From assembly GCF_021532615.1 (NCBI RefSeq), contig NZ_JAKGAQ010000001.1:992001-1056000 (forward strand): a DNA stretch of 64,000 nucleotides, in the 5' to 3' direction. Positions 54,332 to 63,654 of this stretch are shown one piece after another. The stretch comes from Octadecabacter dasysiphoniae (GTDB taxonomy: Bacteria > Pseudomonadota > Alphaproteobacteria > Rhodobacterales > Rhodobacteraceae). Numbering within the stretch: position 1 is the first letter of the stretch; each line of letters starts with the position of its first letter. Position numbers and translations under genes: made by a program. A model generated the notes under the pieces. That model had not been told where the DNA came from. It ran no database searches and was given only the letters and a program-made list of their open reading frames with translations.

Positions 54332-55930
54332 TTAACGCGGCATGTCCGATGCATTCCACAGATCCATAGGTGGCAAAACCATCGGCGCCTGACGTCGGTA
54401 AACCCGCCAAAGTGATGTGTGGCGCACAGCCGCAAAGTGTTTGCTGATGTAGGGTCCATAAAGGTCTTCCATCAGGGCGGTCGTTGTATCGGCGATGGGG
54501 CGTTGGGGCACCATAATCACATCCACGCCGTCCAGCAGTGCCTCGGGTGAAAAGTGGTATTCCTCATCGAAGTTACGCCCGTCATGCATCCATGCCGTTC
54601 CACCTTCTGGTGGATTGAGCCCCGCAAGCGACGTCATCGGGCTGACAAAATCCATGACCAGCACTTTGTCTGGTGCGGGGGTAAGCGATTGTAGCAATGC
54701 GATCCCTTCTTCAAGGGACGCGGCATAATTGGCGTAGAATTTGAATTGTCCGTTATCAAGGGTGTTCACCACGCGAATATCTTTGCCGTTGGGGGTGTCC
54801 AAAGCAATACCAGCCCCCGTTGCAACCAATGTTGCGTGCAGCCCCAAGGCTGCGGCAGATGATAGCCCGATCGGGACCATCAAAACGATTATGACCAATG
54901 CCGCCCCGCGTGTGACCATGTCCGCACCGTATGGCAAACCTTGCCGCCATTGGCGCGACAGATGTTCAGCGGCCACAACACCGCCCGCCAGTAGCGTGAC
55001 CACACCACGCACCTGAAAATTCTGGATCAGCAGGGCGTATCCTGCGCAAATGCAGAACCCGTAAAACAGAAAATCGGTAAATCGGCCCTTTTGCCAAAGG
55101 GCGAGGGCAGCAAGGCTGAGGAACATGATGTATTCACCGGATGTTTCCATCGCTGAGACAACATAGTCGCGCAGCGGAAGCACGCCGCTGACGTTTGATG
55201 CGACGAGCAGATCATCAATGTGCATTCGCGTACCGCCCCAAAACACCTCTAGTACGGCACCGGAAAGGGCTACGGTGATCAGGGTCAAAGCCGCCCAGCG
55301 GCGTTGGATCGGTTGCAACAGTACCAGAACCAGAAACCCGAGGGCGACGACGCCATAGGTTGCCTTTGTATACAGCAGGATCAGGGTCAGTAGTGAAGCG
55401 GCCAACGTATCGCGGCTGATTTGGTGGCGCGCTGGGGTGTGCGGTCGCAAATGCATAATCAACAGCAGCCCGATAAGCGCCCAACCGACCCGGTTATAGA
55501 ACATCGCAAAAGAGATATTCATGACGATTTCACCCGTGTTCATCGGTGTGATCATCAACAACAGCATAAAAATGGCCCAAGGTATCGCAATTAACGGTCT
55601 GACCCGCGTGCCAAGGACATGGATCATAATGGGCGCCGTGACGGCCATCAGCGCGGTCAGTCCAACAGGCATCGCGAGGCCAAGATTACCCGTTAGCCAA
55701 TAGCCAAAGCCCGGAATGTAGAACGACAATGGCCCGAGTGCTGTGTGAAAATCACGGTTCGGGACCTGACCTTCGACAACACGGTATCCGCCATCCAGAA
55801 ATATCAGTAAATCGTTGAAATATCGCGACGTTGCCGTTGCGCCCGGAAGGATAAGAAGTGCGGAGCAGATCAGGACGGTCAAGATAACCGTAACGGCAAT
55901 AGCTGATCGAGTGTTGAGCGGGCTTTGCAT
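54332..55930 (-). CDS. Polytopic membrane protein, GT-C glycosyltransferase-like
   Basis: A 532-residue protein with about ten helices. An acidic motif in the first periplasmic loop (FNDLLIFLDGGYRVVEGQVP NRDF) is where GT-C enzymes keep their catalytic Asp and DxD-like residues. The C-terminal 150 residues are soluble (PNGKDIRVVNTLDNGQF and beyond) and probably periplasmic. GAGG precedes the ATG. The gene follows gtrA-like and dprE-like remnants, the position that the arabinosyltransferase AftA (Rv3792) has in mycobacteria, so transfer of a pentose from a polyprenyl carrier is a reasonable guess. No specific family was recognised. Confidence 0.6.
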   Translation of the reverse strand: MQSPLNTRSAIAVTVILTVLICSALLILPGATATSRYFNDLLIFLDGGYRVVEGQVPNRDFHTALGPLSFYIPGFGYWLTGNLGLAMPVGLTALMAVTAPIMIHVLGTRVRPLIAIPWAIFMLLLMITPMNTGEIVMNISFAMFYNRVGWALIGLLLIMHLRPHTPARHQISRDTLAASLLTLILLYTKATYGVVALGFLVLVLLQPIQRRWAALTLITVALSGAVLEVFWGGTRMHIDDLLVASNVSGVLPLRDYVVSAMETSGEYIMFLSLAALALWQKGRFTDFLFYGFCICAGYALLIQNFQVRGVVTLLAGGVVAAEHLSRQWRQGLPYGADMVTRGAALVIIVLMVPIGLSSAAALGLHATLVATGAGIALDTPNGKDIRVVNTLDNGQFKFYANYAASLEEGIALLQSLTPAPDKVLVMDFVSPMTSLAGLNPPEGGTAWMHDGRNFDEEYHFSPEALLDGVDVIMVPQRPIADTTTALMEDLYGPYISKHFAAVRHTSLWRVYRRQAPMVLPPMDLWNASDMPR

Positions 55931-55939
55931 ACGCGACCT

Positions 55940-56134
55940 CTAGAATTTCCAGCGTTTGAAGACAGGTTTGGGCAGGGCACTAATGAGGCCCATGATCAGC
56001 CGCCATGTGCGTGAGACATAAGCGATATTTGAACTGCTCGTCCGGAGTGCGAGACCGCGTTGTGTAACCGCATGCGGAATTGCAATCGCACCGATCTGTC
56101 GGGGATATCGGCCCCAACCGCCCCGGTCTTTCAC
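55940..56134 (-). pseudogene. Probable deletion remnant: DprE1 N-terminus joined to DprE2 C-terminus
   Basis: A 64-residue frame beginning with GTG in a GTGA overlap with the upstream gtrA-like stop. Residues 5-24 (GGWGRYPRQIGAIAIPHAVT) look like the start of the FAD oxidase DprE1, which begins LTGWGR...P. Residues about 38-64 (IAYVSRTWRLIMG, then LPKPVFKRWKF) look like the end of the reductase DprE2, which closes with a (V)VxV-x-WR...LPxxVFKR pattern. If so, about 700 codons have been lost, leaving an in-frame fusion. Together these enzymes turn decaprenylphosphoryl-ribose into the arabinose form. The alternative is a small unrelated protein. Confidence 0.6.
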
Positions 56135-56313
56135 ACCGTTGCGCCTTGAAAAACGTGGCGGCGATCAAGTTGGAATTTGACGACATAGCCAATTCCTAGA
56201 CCAAGAACAGTTGCTTGCTGCGCGACTATATTGGCGACAACCGACACCGCTGCCGACATCGCGTAGCGCACGAACGGGTGGCCGTCTGCGACGTATTGCA
56301 TCATCGCTACCAT
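56131..56313 (-). pseudogene. GtrA-family membrane protein, shortened
   Basis: A 60-residue frame. FVRYAMSAAVSVVANIVAQQ is the first GtrA helix, and GLGIGYVVKFQLDRRHVF is the end of the second with its loop; GtrA-type proteins linked to the arabinose pathway carry a VVKYxLDKRxIF motif here. The residues between the two and helices 3-4 are missing (usual length 120-140). It starts inside the end of the UbiA gene (7-base overlap) and ends in a GTGA overlap with the DprE remnant. Either a degraded gene or a very short variant. Confidence 0.55.
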
Positions 56314-57860
56314 GATGCGGCCACAAAGACGCCCAACATCGCCAAACCGCTTGCGCGGCTCATCGGGTCTTTGATTGCAAAGACGATGGGATCGTCCTGC
56401 ATCTGGCGGCGCTGCGCGAGGATAAGCGCGCGCCCGATCCAGTAGGTCAGGATCGGGCAGGCGAACAGCAAAAGGTCGGGGCGCGTATAAAGAGTGCTGA
56501 CGGAAAAACCTGAAACATAGAGCGCCAATACTGTCACCGCATTGAAACCGGCCGCCGCGGATAGGGCTGCCAACATGGTAAGATCAGCGTTTTCATAACC
56601 GCGATTGGACGGCGAGGGCTTTTTTGAATCCACAAGTGCGGCAAGCTCTACAAACCGTTTCATCAGGGCCAGAGACACGAAGATCGACAGCGAAAAGACC
56701 ACAAGCCATGACGACAAATCAATATCGAGCGCGATTGCGCCTCCGAGCATCCGAATGGTGTAAAGCCCCGCAAGGGTCAGGACATCAACCAGCAAAATCC
56801 GCTTGAGGTGTAACGTGTAGAATGTTGTTAACACAAAATAAATCGCGAGAGTCCCCGCGAAGGCGAGCGAGATGGAAAGCGACACGATGGTCGCCAGCCC
56901 CAATAGTATTGGCACGGCCATGACCGCATGGATCACGGGGATGTCGCCGCGTGCTAGGGGGCGGTCCTTTTTTGAGCGATGGCCGCGATCTTCCCGCAGA
57001 TCGACGAGGTCGTTCAGGATGTAGCAGGCAGAGGCTGCAAAACAAAATGCCAGCGCCGCGAGGGTGGCCGTAAAAAGGCTAGCGAGGTCAAACATATGGG
57101 CGGCAAACATGGGCAGAAATACGAGTGCGTTCTTTGCGTATTGATGCACCCTCAGTTGCTTGCGCCAGCTTTTCAAAGTGGTCCGTTTGTGGTCCAGAAA
57201 TACCGCGTCCGGGGCCATCGTGCGCAATTTAGCCGCCACGGCGCGCGGGGTTCGGATCGCAATCGGCAGGCGTGCGACCTTCCAAACCGGTAGATCCGCC
57301 GTATCATTGCCGATGTAATCGAAATTGCCGGACCCGAAGTTGTCTATTAGGCATTGCGCCTTGTTCCGACCGGACAGATTAACCGATAACGTCGTGGCGA
57401 AATGACCATCAAAAATGCCAAGATGTGCGGAAATCGCGCTTACGAATGTTTCGTGGGACGCGGAAGCCAGATAGATTTTGCGTCCTGCCTTACGGGCTCG
57501 GTGAAGGATGTTAAGAACTGTTTCATCATATGGCAGCGTTGCGGGCGAACAATCTGTGTTATCGCAAAGAAAGTGTTTAAGCGCGGCCTTTCCTGATTTT
57601 AGCGCCCGCAGCATTCCGAAAATAGCGGTCGGATTATCCCCCAGACGGCGAAAGGCTGCTTCAATCAAAAGGTCGGATCGCAGAAGGGTGCCGTCAAGAT
57701 CGACGATCAGTGGCACGTTCGCATCCATGTCCAGATCGTCAGGGTTGGTATAATTTGCGCACCGGTCGGACCTGTCTTGTCGGCCGCTTGCGCCAATATT
57801 TTTGTCAATGACACCTGCCAAAGATCCCTGAAGTGGACCGATTATTGCTTTGTGCGTCAT
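56307..57860 (-). CDS. HAD phosphatase-UbiA prenyltransferase fusion, DPPR-synthase-like
   Basis: A 517-residue two-domain protein. The HAD domain (about 45-240) has PLIVDLDGTLLRSDLL with the nucleophile Asp, and DYIGNDTADLPVWKVA near its end. The UbiA domain (about 250-517) has seven to nine helices with the first aspartate motif NDLVDLREDRGHRSKKDRPL. Related proteins move phosphoribose onto decaprenyl phosphate (Rv3806c type) and the HAD part may remove the 5-phosphate, which a separate enzyme does in mycobacteria. Start taken at 57860 (AAGGG); 57896 and 57728 are alternatives. It heads the run with gtrA-like and dprE-like remnants and the GT-C-like gene. Confidence 0.82.
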   Translation of the reverse strand: MTHKAIIGPLQGSLAGVIDKNIGASGRQDRSDRCANYTNPDDLDMDANVPLIVDLDGTLLRSDLLIEAAFRRLGDNPTAIFGMLRALKSGKAALKHFLCDNTDCSPATLPYDETVLNILHRARKAGRKIYLASASHETFVSAISAHLGIFDGHFATTLSVNLSGRNKAQCLIDNFGSGNFDYIGNDTADLPVWKVARLPIAIRTPRAVAAKLRTMAPDAVFLDHKRTTLKSWRKQLRVHQYAKNALVFLPMFAAHMFDLASLFTATLAALAFCFAASACYILNDLVDLREDRGHRSKKDRPLARGDIPVIHAVMAVPILLGLATIVSLSISLAFAGTLAIYFVLTTFYTLHLKRILLVDVLTLAGLYTIRMLGGAIALDIDLSSWLVVFSLSIFVSLALMKRFVELAALVDSKKPSPSNRGYENADLTMLAALSAAAGFNAVTVLALYVSGFSVSTLYTRPDLLLFACPILTYWIGRALILAQRRQMQDDPIVFAIKDPMSRASGLAMLGVFVAASW

Positions 57861-58391
57861 GTCTTGGCCCTTCGTTGGTTCCTGTTTTTCAGTCATACCC
57901 AGCCCAGAATCGGCACGGGCAGGGTGTAGTGAAGGTCCTGTCGGACCTAGATTTTGGGCACCGATAGCGGCGGCAGACCTGGGGCGTGACTGATGAATTG
58001 GCCTAATGGAGGGCATCGCAATCACTACGTTTTAGCCAGCGGTCGGTACGCGTGCAGAGGCGCTTGATACTGAGTGACGGCACAATCATTTTGATGCGAG
58101 CGCGTTTTATGCGCGCCATCCAGTCTGGCAAGAAAGCGCCAAATTGGGCGATGTGCTTGGCGAAAAATAGTAAATATTTTGGGTTTGGTGCACCCTTTTC
58201 AGGATTTTGGCATCAAGTCGGTTACGCTGATTTACGGCGCGACTGCTTTGCCCAAAGGGGAAAAGAAGAGGTTTTGCTTAAGACGTAAACGACACATTTG
58301 GGACGACCCGAATTGGTGCCCGCATGGTCGTTCAAAGGTCCTAGAGCGGCTTTTGATTGCCGCAGGGACGCAAGAAAGTAAGGAAACAAAA
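57861..58391. other. Divergent gap of 531 bases between the UbiA and AsmA-like genes
   Basis: No gene is supported. It should hold promoters for both directions. A small hairpin GCGCG-ttttat-GCGCGC lies near 58,099-58,115, and an AT-rich stretch (AGTAAATATTTTGGGTTTGG, about 58,169-58,188) may be part of the AsmA-like promoter. Confidence 0.4.
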
Positions 58392-60263
58392 ATGCAATTT
58401 CTTACCGGATTTAAGCGAATGTCGTTCATTCGGCGTTGTGGGCTGAACTTGGCAATTGCCGCGGCTGTGATCGGAGTTGGTACGTATTTTGTCGCTCCCG
58501 CTTTGGTTTCGGACAAGCTTATTCATGCAAAGGTTAATGAACAGATTGGGCGTTGGACCGGCGGGGCGTTCAGGTTGCGCGCCGATGCTGACGCGTCTGT
58601 CGCGCCGGGATTTCGCGTCATTGTGTCTGATCCGGCGTTTGTTGCTGTCGGTGATGTTGACGGCTCCCCAATTGTGACCGCCGACGCGGTTGTCGCACCG
58701 CTGAGGATACTTCCGTTGTTGTTGGGTCGCGTTGAAATTGCGGAGCTTGTGCTTGTGCAGCCCCACATCGATTTGCAGGTCCCAGACGCGCCCTTTGTCG
58801 CGCCTGCCGCGTCAGTTTTTGACCGCAATGCGTTGCCCGAACAAATACGCCGGCTCGGTGATGTCGTCGTGATTGATGGCACACTGCATTTACGTGATGC
58901 GGCGGGTGCGCGCCAGGTATCCGACATCAACTTACGGTTAAGCACAGATGCGGCGACGAATGCAGTTGCGATGCAAGGCGGGGTGTTTGTGGGGTCGCGA
59001 CATGTGCGCATTGGTTTGCAAGTGGATGATCTGCGCGGGTTCGTTTCGGATGTGGGGACGTATGCCAAACTGAATGTCCGGTTTGGTCGACGCCAAGATG
59101 TAGAACACGCCGATGATGCAGTGGCCAATCCGAGGTTGCCATACGACATCGCCGCGTACGTGCGGCAGTTCGCTGCGACGTTTGGTTTTCCGGGGCAGGG
59201 GTTAGGCTCAATAACTGCCGAAGGAAATTTCTCGGTAAGACCGCACGCGGTTTCTATCACCGACGCTGCCTTTTCGTTTGGTAGAGTGGAAATGGAAGGC
59301 CATATGCGCGCGCGCGCCGAGGGCCGGCCGGTGATTGCGCAGTTGCTTGAGTTGCCAGACGCGGTGGCTGCTTTTGTTGCGGATGCCAAAAACATGGACG
59401 ATGGCCGCTGGGTCGACATCCCCGTGACGATGGCTTGGCTTGACGGTCTTGATATGGATATCGCTTTGGGGTGGGGCACCACAGCCCATGAAACGCCGCT
59501 GCAGGACACAGCGGCAGTTGCACTTGTTGTGGACGACGAAACCACGTCGTTCAAAGCGACGGGGGACATCGAAGGACTTGGCCAGATGCATGCGGCGGTC
59601 ACGCTTGATCATCGCACCGGTGAACAGGTCAGATTAATGGCTTTTGGTCACGTCGATTCCATTTCTGTTGGCGCGATCAGCGAATTTTTGGCAAGTTTGG
59701 GACCACCTCCGTTGATCGGCACCGCGCAAATGCCGGATGGAACGATGAACGGTGCTTTCGATGTGACCGCCAATGGCAACGCGATTGGTCAGATGCTGGA
59801 CAGTTTGAACGGGTCCGTTACGGCACAACTTAAGGACGGAAGTCTGGTGGGTGCGGATCTGGTTGCTACGTTGGAAACATTGCGCAGGGGTCGTGAATTC
59901 ATGACCGAGGATAAGGGGCCGTTGATACCGACCGCCGGACGCACGCCGTTCGACCAATTGAACGCGCGCGTGGACCTTGCGCAAGGAACCGCCAGCGTTT
60001 CACACGTTGAAATCTTCGGTGATCAGTTCGGTATCGATATGCTGGGCGAGGTCGAACTGGCCGAAGGCACGATGAATGTTGGCGGCAATATCGTTCTTTT
60101 GCCATCGCCCGAAGAAACAGGGACGCAGTCCTTGGACGCGCTTGTTGAATTGCCGTTCGGGGTTGGTGGCACGGTATTTGCGCCTGTCGTTGCGCCGGGT
60201 GTTCCAAATGTAGCAACGGCATGGGTCGATCATGACCCGGATCCAAACGTTGAAAACGAATAA
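58392..60263 (+). CDS. AsmA-family protein
   Basis: A 623-residue protein anchored by one N-terminal helix (LAIAAAVIGVGTYFVAP, about 20-36). The start of the periplasmic part (APGFRVIVSDPAFVAVGDVD, VTADAVVAPLRILPLLLGRV EIAELVLVQPHIDLQ) is the AsmA signature: strands of a groove that carries lipids. The C-terminal AsmA_2-type repeat holds GTMNGAFDVTANGNAIGQML and LNARVDLAQGTASVSHVEIF. AAGGA lies before the ATG at 58392. AsmA-like proteins help move lipids to the outer membrane; near a lipid-linked sugar locus, it might carry the glycan lipid. Role inferred. Confidence 0.82.
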   Translation: MQFLTGFKRMSFIRRCGLNLAIAAAVIGVGTYFVAPALVSDKLIHAKVNEQIGRWTGGAFRLRADADASVAPGFRVIVSDPAFVAVGDVDGSPIVTADAVVAPLRILPLLLGRVEIAELVLVQPHIDLQVPDAPFVAPAASVFDRNALPEQIRRLGDVVVIDGTLHLRDAAGARQVSDINLRLSTDAATNAVAMQGGVFVGSRHVRIGLQVDDLRGFVSDVGTYAKLNVRFGRRQDVEHADDAVANPRLPYDIAAYVRQFAATFGFPGQGLGSITAEGNFSVRPHAVSITDAAFSFGRVEMEGHMRARAEGRPVIAQLLELPDAVAAFVADAKNMDDGRWVDIPVTMAWLDGLDMDIALGWGTTAHETPLQDTAAVALVVDDETTSFKATGDIEGLGQMHAAVTLDHRTGEQVRLMAFGHVDSISVGAISEFLASLGPPPLIGTAQMPDGTMNGAFDVTANGNAIGQMLDSLNGSVTAQLKDGSLVGADLVATLETLRRGREFMTEDKGPLIPTAGRTPFDQLNARVDLAQGTASVSHVEIFGDQFGIDMLGEVELAEGTMNVGGNIVLLPSPEETGTQSLDALVELPFGVGGTVFAPVVAPGVPNVATAWVDHDPDPNVENE

Positions 60264-60306
60264 CAGCTTTTCTCAGACCGACGTCATGTAGGCAGATTAT
60301 CACTCC

Positions 60307-61857
60307 ATGCAAATTAGTGTTTTTTCCCCAACCCGCGTGCATTTGCGTACTGCGTTAATTGCCGCGAGCGTGCTGATCTTCTGGCTCGTTTTTTATGGCT
60401 ATTGTCTTTTTCCGGGGTTGGGCGGGATGCTCAATGCCGGAGACTCGGCCAAATTCCAGACATTGGGTCACACGTCCATTCTGGTTCATGGGCCGGGTTA
60501 CCCCCTTATTCTGGCGCTCGGGGCGCTTGTGCGCACGCTTGAGCTGCCATGGGAACCTTGGCAGGTGATGACGTTTGTGATGGCTTCGGTGCCGGGGGCA
60601 ATCGCGAATATGATGGCATTTGTGATCGTTGCGCGGCTGACGCGCAGCGCGGTCTTTGGTGTGGCCGCGGCCATGCTTTTGGGCAGTGCGGGATTGATGG
60701 CTGTGCAATCAACCGAGGCAGAGGTCTATCCGCTTGCGCTTGCGTTTATTCTGTCGGTCGGTTTTCTGCTGCTACGGTTCATAGAAACAAAATCGCCAGC
60801 GTTTTTCATCGCAGCTTGTGGCGTTTATGCGCTGTCGTTCGGGAACCACTTGATGATGATCATGCTGGTGCCGGTCTTTTTGGTGATCACCGGTTTGCAT
60901 TTGCGCATTCTGTTGCGCCCACGGATTGTCCTGCCGGTGGTGTTGCTGATCATGGCAGGGGCCAGCCAGTACCTTTATCTGGCGTGGGTCACGCATTCCC
61001 CCAGCACGGCCTATTCGGAATATCTTCCGCTGCCCCCGACCGCCGCAGAACTCGTGAACTACATCGCAGGAACGTATTTCGGCGATCTTTACGGGGCTGG
61101 CCTTGGGTCCACCCAGACGACGGAAATTTTGCTCAATACTTTGGAATTTGCACATTATCGGATGTCGGCCCCGATCATCATCGCAGGGTTTTTGGCCTTC
61201 GCGATGGGGTGGCGTCGTCGTGACGCGAAATGGAACGGATTGGCGTTAATACTGGGGATGGGCCTCGCGTTTACGCCCTTCATGCTTTGGTATGGGGCAT
61301 ATGACATTCGTGCCTTTCACCTTCCCGTGTTGGGACCGCTGCTGATTGGTGCGCTTGCGGCGGTCGGTTGGTGGCTTAGTCACTGGCCAAGGCTGCGATT
61401 GGGGATCGGTGTCGTTCTAGTTGGTGTCGGTGTGGTCCGCGCAATTGAAATGGGCGGGTATTTATCGGCGCGCGAACCGATCTTTCCAGACTTGATCGAG
61501 ACACTTGAGGTGGTTGTTGCGCAGTCACCGGTGGATGATCCGGTTGTGTCGATGACCTACGGTTTGCGGATGGCGACGCTGTATCACGAGTTGCTGGGCG
61601 AAGTGCCAAAACCGGCGGCGTATCGTGTGACATGGCGCACCGAGGCCGAGATCGCGAAACGCGATCCGGTTGGTGGTATTGTCATTCCCACTGATGGTGA
61701 ACAGCTTTTGCAATGGATCGAGCACCGTCATCCCGACCTTATTTGCCGGACCCTGCCAGTTGAACAACCGGCCGGAACACTTTGGCCCGCCTATGCTTTT
61801 TTGTGTGAAGAAGGGGCAGGCGCCGGGACGGCGGGCCAGCGTGACAGTGAAAATTGA
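60307..61857 (+). CDS. DUF2723-type polytopic membrane protein (GT-C-like)
   Basis: A 516-residue membrane protein with about eleven helices. LGGMLNAGDSAKFQTLGHTS in the first external loop is the DUF2723 motif (GDxxxF), and HGPGYPLILALGALVRTLEL follows, as does AVQSTEAEVYPLALAFILSV, also typical. DUF2723 members are related to protein O-mannosyltransferases and use polyprenyl-phosphate sugars. It follows the AsmA-like gene by 43 bases and precedes a DUF4185 gene on the same strand. The sugar and acceptor are unknown. Confidence 0.75.
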   Translation: MQISVFSPTRVHLRTALIAASVLIFWLVFYGYCLFPGLGGMLNAGDSAKFQTLGHTSILVHGPGYPLILALGALVRTLELPWEPWQVMTFVMASVPGAIANMMAFVIVARLTRSAVFGVAAAMLLGSAGLMAVQSTEAEVYPLALAFILSVGFLLLRFIETKSPAFFIAACGVYALSFGNHLMMIMLVPVFLVITGLHLRILLRPRIVLPVVLLIMAGASQYLYLAWVTHSPSTAYSEYLPLPPTAAELVNYIAGTYFGDLYGAGLGSTQTTEILLNTLEFAHYRMSAPIIIAGFLAFAMGWRRRDAKWNGLALILGMGLAFTPFMLWYGAYDIRAFHLPVLGPLLIGALAAVGWWLSHWPRLRLGIGVVLVGVGVVRAIEMGGYLSAREPIFPDLIETLEVVVAQSPVDDPVVSMTYGLRMATLYHELLGEVPKPAAYRVTWRTEAEIAKRDPVGGIVIPTDGEQLLQWIEHRHPDLICRTLPVEQPAGTLWPAYAFLCEEGAGAGTAGQRDSEN

Positions 61858-62031
61858 TGCGCCTTTTAGCCTGTCCAGCCAGAATTCTCGACGTTACGGA
61901 AATGCGCGAAAAATTGCTTTATTATGCATCTAATATAGGTCAGAATCTGCTTATGCTTGAGTTGGGCGTTGCCCTGCAACCCTCTGACGAGAGCACCCGT
62001 TGGAACTCCGTCATGGGAGGGCAGACTGTCA

Positions 62032-63195
62032 ATGCTCAAGAAGATTTATATCTGTTTGATCCTTTTGGTTTCGCTGGCGACCTGCGCCAATATGCGATCC
62101 GAAACGCGTGGTATTGCGGTTGGGCAACGCGTGCCCAATGCGTTGATGTTTGCAACGCCGATGGTTGAGGATGCGATCCCTGCTATGCCCGATCTTCGGG
62201 TGGGTATGGCCGAGGTGGTGAGCCAGCTGACTGGTGCCGCATCGACGAATGCGACCGCAGATCGCTGGAACGTATACGGCACCGATCTGGGCCATATGTT
62301 CATGCACAATGACGACCTTTATATGATGTTCGGTGACACATACGGGCCCGATGGTGGCGATTGGCGCAGCAACGTTCTGGCGCGGATTGCTGATCCTGAT
62401 CCCAGAAACGGGTTTTCATTTGCTTCCATGACCGAGGCCAATGACGGCACCGCTGCCGAACTGGTGCGCGCGTCGCGGGTTCCGGGAATTGAATGGACCG
62501 TGATCCCCACGAATGCTGTTTCAGCCGCGGGACAGATGGTGATGCATTACATGTCGGTGCGCGCTTGGGGCGAGGATGACAAATGGTATGTTCGCCGCTC
62601 CGGCCTTGCGTCATCACAGGACGATGGGCAGACTTGGACGCGTTCCACATCAGCGGTGTGGCCAGCGGGAACCGGGTTTGAGCAGGTGTCTTATGTGCAA
62701 GAGGGCGGCTGGATCTACGTCGTCGGTATTCCGCAAGGGCGATTTGGCGGTGCAAAGTTGGGTCGCGTCATACCGGACGCAATTTTTGACCCCGCATCCT
62801 ACGAATACTGGGATGGCGCGAACTGGGTGCCCAAAATATCCGCTGCGACCAATATCGTGCCCCCGTCCATCGGAGAGCTGTCCGTCGAATGGAGCGAGGC
62901 GAACAAGCGCTGGTTGATGATGTATTATGAGCCAAACATGCGGGCGGTTGTTTTGCGCCACGCACCTGACTTGACCGGACCATGGAGCGATATGCAGATC
63001 GTCGCCGACAGCCGTGACTACCCGGGCCTTTATGCGCCCTATATCGTGCCGGGCGGTGACATCGATGGTGAGCTTTATTTTACAATGTCGCGTTGGAAGC
63101 CTCTTTATAATGTGTTTCTGATGAAAACCCGACTTGCCCCTGACACGCTCGCAGCACAAGAAACCACGGTGTCTTCATCCCCACCGACAGAGTAA
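62032..63195 (+). CDS. DUF4185 protein, possible endo-D-arabinofuranase-like hydrolase
   Basis: A 387-residue exported protein. The start at 62032 follows GGGAGG; the N-terminus KKIYICLILLVSLATCANM is a signal peptide with a possible but poor lipobox (ATC). The mature part is a beta-propeller-type DUF4185 domain: WNVYGTDLGHMFMHNDDLYM, MFGDTYGPDGGDWRSNVLAR, ASSQDDGQTWTRS, and GLYAPYIVPGGD. As I recall, some DUF4185 proteins are endo-D-arabinanases (GH183). In a locus with an arabinose-lipid-type prenyltransferase this is striking, but activity is inferred. Confidence 0.75.
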   Translation: MLKKIYICLILLVSLATCANMRSETRGIAVGQRVPNALMFATPMVEDAIPAMPDLRVGMAEVVSQLTGAASTNATADRWNVYGTDLGHMFMHNDDLYMMFGDTYGPDGGDWRSNVLARIADPDPRNGFSFASMTEANDGTAAELVRASRVPGIEWTVIPTNAVSAAGQMVMHYMSVRAWGEDDKWYVRRSGLASSQDDGQTWTRSTSAVWPAGTGFEQVSYVQEGGWIYVVGIPQGRFGGAKLGRVIPDAIFDPASYEYWDGANWVPKISAATNIVPPSIGELSVEWSEANKRWLMMYYEPNMRAVVLRHAPDLTGPWSDMQIVADSRDYPGLYAPYIVPGGDIDGELYFTMSRWKPLYNVFLMKTRLAPDTLAAQETTVSSSPPTE

Positions 63196-63654
63196 TTGTA
63201 GCACTGCGCGTTAATCGCGCGCGCTTTCGGCAGTGTTTTGCGCATTGGTTTTGCCGCTTTCGAATGGAAAGCGTGGCCCGATTTTAGCACCAGACCTGAT
63301 CTGTTGCGGGGGCTAGGTCCCTGATTGAAACAACCGTTTCAACACAGAGCGTTGATCATTTTATAACGTTTGCAATGCTTTACGCGTTCGCCTTTTGGGC
63401 GAAGCGAACGCATCGTCACCTGCGCGGTTCATTGATCCAAGCCCTTGAACCTATCGGCGGGCGTGGCGGCAAAACAAAAGCTGAACAACCGACCCCGTTT
63501 GCTGCTTTTTGTGGCGGCAGGCTTTCGCCATCTTTCACCATGCGGCTTGGCCGCACCCCGGGAAACTCTTAAATTTGACAGGCCATTACGGAGCCGCGTG
63601 ACGTTCGTATGCCGTCTCAAGGTCTCCTCGCTCATCAACCCCAAGGAGCCGGAT
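63196..63654. other. Gap of 459 bases before the YVGPGAG small-protein gene
   Basis: No gene is supported; frames here lack ribosome sites and domains. It contains the hairpin at 63202-63235 and, further on, the promoter region for the gene at 63655. Nothing else was seen. Confidence 0.45.
63202..63239 (+). terminator. Possible terminator after the DUF4185 gene
   Basis: CACTGC pairs with GCAGTG, enclosing a smaller GCG-TTAAT-CGC stem, and TTTT follows at once. It lies 6 bases after the DUF4185 stop. The stem is interrupted, so the call is moderate. Confidence 0.45.

Noticed and set aside
63375..63654. Longer version of the YVGPGAG protein starting upstream at 63445
   Set aside because: The extra residues do not look like a protein and hide the signal peptide; the ATG at 63655 has AAGGAG directly before it.
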